A stretch of 64,000 nucleotides of DNA. Source: Hypomyces perniciosus. Lineage: Eukaryota; Ascomycota; Sordariomycetes; Hypocreales; Hypocreaceae. The stretch is taken from the NCBI GenBank assembly GCA_008477525.1, contig SPDT01000001.1, positions 992,001 through 1,056,000 on the forward strand, written 5' to 3'. A program made the position numbers and the translations under genes. Positions within the stretch are counted from its first letter, which is position 1; each line of letters starts with the position of its first letter. A model generated the notes under the pieces. That model was given only the letters and a program-made list of their open reading frames with translations, did no database searches and had not been told where the DNA came from. Shown piece by piece: positions 58,601 through 64,000 of this stretch.

Positions 58601-60200
58601 TTATAGGAATATAGTATTACTATCCTTTAATTTTTCTTATTAAGCTTTTAATAGAAATATTAATATTAAAGCAATTAATTTATTATAGATTATATTCCTG
58701 TAGGTTTATAGCGATAAAGGTTTTAGAGTTATACTGTATATAATTTCGATTAATCCTTATCCTATTACTTATAGTATTATAAAAGTTTTTATTTTATTTT
58801 ATTCTAGCTAATACTTTCTTTAATAAAAATTTAAACTATTTTCTATTCCTTTACTTTTATAAACAGTTTTAGGTACCTCCCCTAGTCTTTAGTTAAAATT
58901 CCCTAATCTTTTATTTCTTACTTATAGTTTCTTAAAAACTAGGATATATTTTTACTATTAAATTTACTTATAAAGTTAATCCCTATTAATGGCTTTATGC
59001 CCTAAATGTTTTTAAAGGCTTAAGTAAAGAAAAGGAACTTTTAAAATAATAATTTCCCCTTTTTTACTAAAAAGCTTAATCTTTCTTTAGATTTTATTAT
59101 AATAGATATAAATATTATTAATATTAGGTTAAGTGTATAATTAAATAATTCTTTAGGTTAAAGGGTTAAAGATAAAGTTGCGTCTAGTATCCCAGTAAAA
59201 GGAGGTTATTGGTTTAATTTAGACTCTTTTACTTTAAGTTAAAGTAAATTGTTAGAGTTTTAATTAAATAGTTCTTTAATAAAAGAATGCCTTTTCTCTT
59301 ATAGATTAAAGTTATCCGATTTAGGTAACTGGCCTTTAAAGGAGTATTTTTCTCTCGGCTGAAAAAGGGATATATTCCTTTAGTAATAGAGCTATAGTGA
59401 TATATTCTATTAATATAAGGAGTTCTTTTATAAAAAAGAAGGGTCGCGTTTATCTGTCTAAGATAAAGAAATCAGCTAGTCTTTTAGGGATAGCTTCCTG
59501 CGTTAATGCTGGTTGCGAGACATTAGCTTATTGTCGTTTTTGTATCTTCTTTGAATGTCTTTAATATAAGTAAAGATAGCCTATATACTGGAGATTGTAA
59601 AAGCAGTAAGAATAGTGCTTTTATCTAGAGTTAAAAAAAACCTAGCTAGGAATATTAGCAAAACTAAAATAAAGTCTTTATACCAGGAGATTAAATAATT
59701 AATATATCCCTTATCGGCCCTTTATAGCTATTTTACCTATTAACCTACCTGCTAGTAAATAAAATAAAGGTTACAATAGTATATTAATAGTTTAAGGGGG
59801 CTTGGGTTATATAGTACTAACTGTTTTACCTATATATTCGCTTTTACTATAGCGACCAGTCTTTTAGTAATTTTCTTTAAGATCTCAGCTTTCAATTAGC
59901 AGGTATTATCGACTAGTAGTTTCTTAAGGTTCCACTCTTTTATTATATTTTAGTGCATTACGCCTAGGTTGACTAATCCTGATATTTTTTTAGAAATTGC
60001 AACTAAATAACCTGCATTTTTAAAGTTAAGTATTATATTAATCTATATTAAATAGTTACAGAAAGGGTTTTAGGCTATTTCCTTTAGCTAATCATCTTAT
60101 ATTTATATAAAGACTAGGTAAAGCCAGCCTATAATTCTATTAATAGTCAGGTAAAGGTAGGTCTTAGTGGCAGCGTAGAAGTGCCTTTAGTGATTACTTT
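52640..60200 (-). pseudogene. gypsy gag-pol remnant of the 12-kb element
   Basis: Minus strand, TAA/TAG read as former Gln. Gag lies at 60200-58000, with a zinc-knuckle relic near 58016-58060 (YYKNKDYF-KNC, Cys partly Tyr). RT is near 55640-55180: KVTIKDAFIP, a decayed core, then FLNN at 55181-55192 where the active-site Asp pair is Asn-Asn. The integrase end at about 53420-52975 is the best-kept part: GYSAFYLLFGQELIFPLEV, WRLIDWDKVY, KLLLPGDFILLYN and VYKLKTLNGVLFNKTYPG, matching the gypsy integrase C-terminal barrel. No chromodomain was recognised after it. Confidence 0.75.
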
Positions 60201-60246
60201 TTAAAATGCAATCCCTGAGATTTCCCCCTATCTCGGTCACTAGTTT

Positions 60247-60649
60247 TATCGAGGGGGAATTGGCACTCCAAAACATATACACAATACACATATACACCCA
60301 CACACAACAACTAGTATCGAGCGCGGGAACCGCGCTCCTAACAGAACTATAAAGCAGCGATTAAGTAATATAGGGGCTAAAAAGATACTGCGGATTATTT
60401 AATTATAATGCTGGCAGCCAAAAGCAACCAACAGTTACCTTTATACGCCTTAGCGACTATATTCTTACAGGTAGGGTTATATATTAAAGGGGGAAAAAGG
60501 TTATTGTTTATTAAACTAGGTCTATCTATATATCTTTATACTCCTATGCTTTCCTAATCCAGTAGCTGCTTAAATAAGCAGCCAACCTTTCTTAGGTAAG
60601 CTAACAAGAAAAAATGCTGGTGCATTGGGTATATCAGTTACCCCCGACA
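60247..60649 (-). repeat. 5' LTR (L2) of the 12-kb element
   Basis: 403 bp. Plus strand TATCGAGGGGGAATT...TTACCCCCGACA; the outer end keeps CCCCCGACA, the inner end is decayed. Confidence 0.9.
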
Positions 60650-60651
60650 AA

Positions 60652-63600
60652 CTATATTAAACGTTAATACGCCTATATAGTAGATAAACTAGATTATAAC
60701 CTAATCTTTAGTAAGCTTTAGGCTAAGGCTAATTAGGTAGTATATAATATAGTTAAAAAGGAAGTTAGCTATAGAAAAGCTGGCCTATAGCTATAATTTA
60801 CAGATAAAGAAAAGCCTAGGAATATTAAGGCTATATAAAGAGCCTGGCTTATACTAGCTTTAATATTGCAAGTAGAATACTGCTGTATTAAAAGGAATAG
60901 CGAAAAGGAAGTATATTTCCTTTAAGCTATTAGCTTATTTAATATTAAAAAAGTACTTCAACTTAAAAAACCTATAGATTTTTAAGAATATATCCCCTTT
61001 AAATTATATAAAGAGTTTTATTTGCTATTCTCTATAAAAAAAGCTATTAAGCTTCTACTATACTGCTTTGAAGTTGATTTATAGATTCCTTTAAAAGCTA
61101 ATAAATATAGTAAAAAACCGGAACTCTTTTAGGGCCCCCTTTATAGTATATTATGCAAGGAACTATTAATATTATAAAAGACCCTCTTTAATTTACTTAA
61201 TAAAGGATTTATTTAAGCTAGCAGTTTAGCTGCTATAGCCTTTATCCTCTTTATTTAAAAACTTAAAGGAGGAATTTGCTTTTGCGTAGACTACTACGCT
61301 TTAAATGCAATAATACAGCAAGATCGCTACCCCCTCCCCCTTTTTTCTAAAACCTTTAATAGTTTAATAAAAGCGAAGTGGTTTATAAAGTTAGATATAG
61401 TAACTGCATTTTATAAAATTAAGGTTATAAAAGGAAAAGAATATAAAACTATATTCTATATATACTATAGCCTATATAAGTGGCAGGTAGTTTTATTTAG
61501 ATTTACTGGCGTATTAGCAGCGTTTTAATAGTATATTAACTAGGTACTATACCTTTTTTTAAATGATTTTATGTCTATATACCTTAATAATATTTTAATC
61601 TATACTGATAGGTTATAAAAGGACTATATAAAAAAGGTTTAGCGAGTTTTATGCGCTTTTTACTAATACTAGGCTATACCTAGATCCTAAAAAGTGCGCG
61701 TTTATATAGAAAAAGATTAAATACTTTAAGTATATTATATATACTAGTAAAGGAATTGCCTATAACCTTAAAAAGTAGTAAGCTATTAATAAGTAGCAGG
61801 CACCTATAATAGTAATAAAAGTCTAAAGCTTTTTTAACTTTATTAATTACTATTAGATATTTATCCCTAGGTTCTTTTAGATAGTTTACCTACTTATAAG
61901 GCTAATTAAAAAAGGACCCCCTTTTAGTGGAAAGGTATAGAAAAAGCAGCTTTTTAAGAGCTTAAATGCCTTTTTATTAAAGCCCTTATACTATAAGCTT
62001 AAAATCTTATAAAATATACCTTTATTAAAGTAAACTATTTAAGATATACTTTAAAAGGAGTCCTTTTATAAGAGAATAAAAAGGGAGAATATTATATTAT
62101 AGCTTACTACTTATAGAAGCTAAGCTTTATTAAATATAACTATTTTATTTATAATAAAGAAATACTAGTAGTAATTTACTATTTAAAAGAGTAAAGAGTA
62201 AAGCTATATAACTGTAACCCTTTTATAGTTATTTTAAACTATAAGAACTTATAGTTTTTTATAATATATAGGAAACTCTTTAAATAATAGATATACTAGG
62301 CAGAGTTCTTTTCCTAGTTCGATTTTATAATTTAATATAGGCCAGGCAGTAAGGCAGCCGCTTTTAATGCATTAAGCTGCAGGAAATAAAACCTTTTATT
62401 TAATAAAGGCAATAAGCGCGAATTAAGCCGCTATATATAACTTATCCCAGCTATACTAGCAATACAGAGATTTAAGGATAGCAATATTAATCTCCCTTTA
62501 ATACGCGTATTTAATAGAAATAAAAAATTACAGGACCTATAAAACCTAACGATTTAAAAGGACCTAGTATATTAACAGGTATATACTGCAGTTAAAAAGG
62601 AAAAGCGCTCCCTCCCTGCAGACCTTTAATTTAAAGTATAGATATTAAAATATATAATCAATAAGGAATAGAGATTAATATTTTAAGACTATATCTAAGT
62701 ACTGGCTATAATTAAAAAAGAAGGCGAAATACTGCGTATTTATATTATATAAGTAGAATATAATACTATAGTTTTAGGCTATTTAGGTTATAATAAAACT
62801 TTAGCTATTATTTCCTGCAGGTTTTTTTAGCTAGGAATTAGCAGTATAGTTTAATAATTCCTTTATAACTGCAGTATATATAAAAAAGGAAAGGTATAGA
62901 AAGCTATAAGTAAAGATTCCTTAAACTATTAGCTATTCCCTAATATATTTATAGTAACTTAACTATAGACTTTATAGTTAACCTATTACCTATAAGACTA
63001 ATATAGGTATAATACTTTTAGATTATTATTAACTAGCTTATTAAAAATATTACCTTTAAGGTAATAAAGAGTATAGAGGTAAAAGTATATATAAAGAGGT
63101 TCTTTTAATGCTATTATTAGTTTTATAGGATACTTTAGTTTATAGTTAGCAACTAAGGATCTAATTAAACTAGCTGCTTTTAAAAAGCTTTTTATAAACT
63201 AGTAGGAACCTAGCAACGCCTAAGTATAGTGTATTACCTATAAATTAATAGCAGATTAAAGAAAAGTAATTAAAAGATCTAAGTATACTTTAAAGTATAT
63301 ATAGACTACTTTTAAAGTAATTAGGGAGACTTCCTTTTAGCAGTATAATTAGCTTTAAATAACTGTAAATATACAGCTATTTAAATAAGCCCCTTTTTCT
63401 TTAAGTATAGCTACTATATAGAACCCTTTTAGCTATATATAAAAGAAAATAAAGTTATTAAATTAAAGGACTTAAAGGAGAAGGCTATAAAAGAAATAAT
63501 TAAAAGACTAAAAAGAGTAACTGCCTTTGCCTAAATAGCATTTACCGCTATACAATAACACTATAAAGACTCTATAAACTAGCGATAAAGCCCTTTTAAA

Positions 63601-64000
63601 AGATATAAAATAAGAGATAAAGTCTAGCTATACCTTAATAACTATAATACTCCCCGGCCTTTTAAAAAGTTTAATGCCTTATATTATAAATATACAGTAA
63701 TAAAGGTTATTAGCCTTTATATAGTGGAACTGGGTATATTAACTGGTATATACCCGCGATTTTATATTAACCTACTAAAAAGAGCGGCTAATAACCCCCT
63801 TTTAGGCTAGATTTTAAACGACCCTTAACTATTACTAATATAAGTGGATAGCGAGAATAAATAGGAAGTTAAAGAGGTCCTTTGCGCGAGGATTAAGCGG
63901 CAAGGTCGCAGCTTTTTCCGCGAAGTATTAATATAATGGAAAAGATATATAAAGCTAACCTAGGAACTGATATATATACTTAAAGATACAGTAGCCCTCG
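60652..64000 (+). pseudogene. gypsy pol remnant: RT, RNase H, integrase, chromodomain
   Basis: Continuation of the gag at 46863 after the insertion. RT begins near 61200 (KGGICFCVDYYALNAI) with WFIKLDIVTAFYKI and the active-site box YLNN at 61580-61591 (canonical Y-L-D-D). RNase H near 61920-62180 has WKGIEKAAFQELK and ILVVIYYLKE. DRPGSK-like linker YRPGSKAAAFNALS is near 62340. Integrase runs to 63780, and a chromodomain follows at 63850-63980: QEVKEVLCARIKRQGRSFF, then VLIQQKRYIKLTQE. The chromodomain's GC is normal and only its Trp codons (TGG to TAG) are lost. The 3' LTR is outside the window. Confidence 0.8.

Larger units (their letters stand above)
48581..60651 (-). mobile_element. 12-kb gypsy element inserted in the plus-strand element
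   Basis: 403-bp L2 LTRs lie at 48583-48985 and 60247-60649 in the same orientation. Outside TTTGTCG...CGACAAA the host reads CTAT on both sides (48577-48580 and 60652-60655), a 4-bp duplication. A purine tract AGGGAGGGT on the minus strand abuts the 3' LTR (48988-48996). Coding order on the minus strand is gag, RT and integrase. L2 LTR copies also occur alone at five other places in the window, so this is their source family. The length is unusual: about 3.6 kb between the end of pol and the 3' LTR is unassigned. Confidence 0.85.
46849..64000 (+). mobile_element. plus-strand Ty3/gypsy chromodomain element, split by a 12-kb insertion, runs off the window
   Basis: Gag and protease lie at 46863-48580, then a foreign 12-kb element, then RT to chromodomain at 60656 to the window end. 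The left LTR was not found in the AT-rich sequence before 46849, and the right LTR is outside the window. It is unrelated in detail to the 8375-16097 element. Decay is lighter than in the 1-46 kb blocks. Confidence 0.8.

Overview
The window looks like a filamentous ascomycete genome (Pezizomycotina, probably a sordariomycete) made of AT-rich blocks and small gene islands. Evidence for a fungus: short introns of 51-61 bp with GTATGC/GTAAG donors and CTAAC/CTGAC-type branch sites, Gal80-like and DUF4267-like genes, a fungal-type P450, and copia, gypsy and pogo elements. The AT-rich blocks carry the signature of repeat-induced point mutation (RIP): C:G to T:A decay confined to repeats, with former Gln codons read as TAA/TAG and RT active-site Asp codons read as Asn. 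Most of the 64 kb is a stack of nested, RIP-killed retroelements.

Layout. 1-1232: island edge with the first exon of an NmrA-like gene (minus) and a possible transcription-factor fragment. 1233-16537: one outer LTR retroelement (272-bp LTRs, TSD CGACG) that holds a TIR element (itself carrying a 963-bp TA-flanked MITE-like element and a solo LTR) and a complete-length 7.7-kb Ty3/gypsy chromovirus (408-bp LTRs, TSD TATAG). 16541-20890: gene island with an intact Gal80-like Gfo/Idh/MocA gene, a broken pogo/Fot1 transposase, an unrecognised gene and a DUF4267-like membrane protein gene. 20892-32960: LTR debris, a 732-bp TIR element, a perfect 420-bp TRIM and a truncated Ty1/copia element. 32960-39198: gene island with an intact two-exon cytochrome P450, a protein-kinase C-lobe fused to LTR sequence, and an intact two-exon small secreted cysteine-rich protein that no single reading frame reveals. 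39199-46848: a truncated second copy of the chromovirus plus LTR debris. 46849-64000: a plus-strand chromodomain gypsy element split in its gag/protease region by a 12-kb minus-strand gypsy element with 403-bp LTRs.

How parts relate. The intact genes (Gal80-like, DUF4267-like, P450, secreted protein) are single survivors in low-RIP islands; nothing in the sequence makes them one pathway. The strongest novelties are structural: four LTR families share a RIP-decayed primer-binding site complementary to the anticodon arm of initiator tRNA-Met; one of them is a 420-bp TRIM with exact 76-bp LTRs and a perfect TSD; and LTR pairs of two nested elements show mirror-image RIP gradients, with outer edges preserved and inner sides decayed. 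Family names rest on motifs read by eye; no database search was possible.
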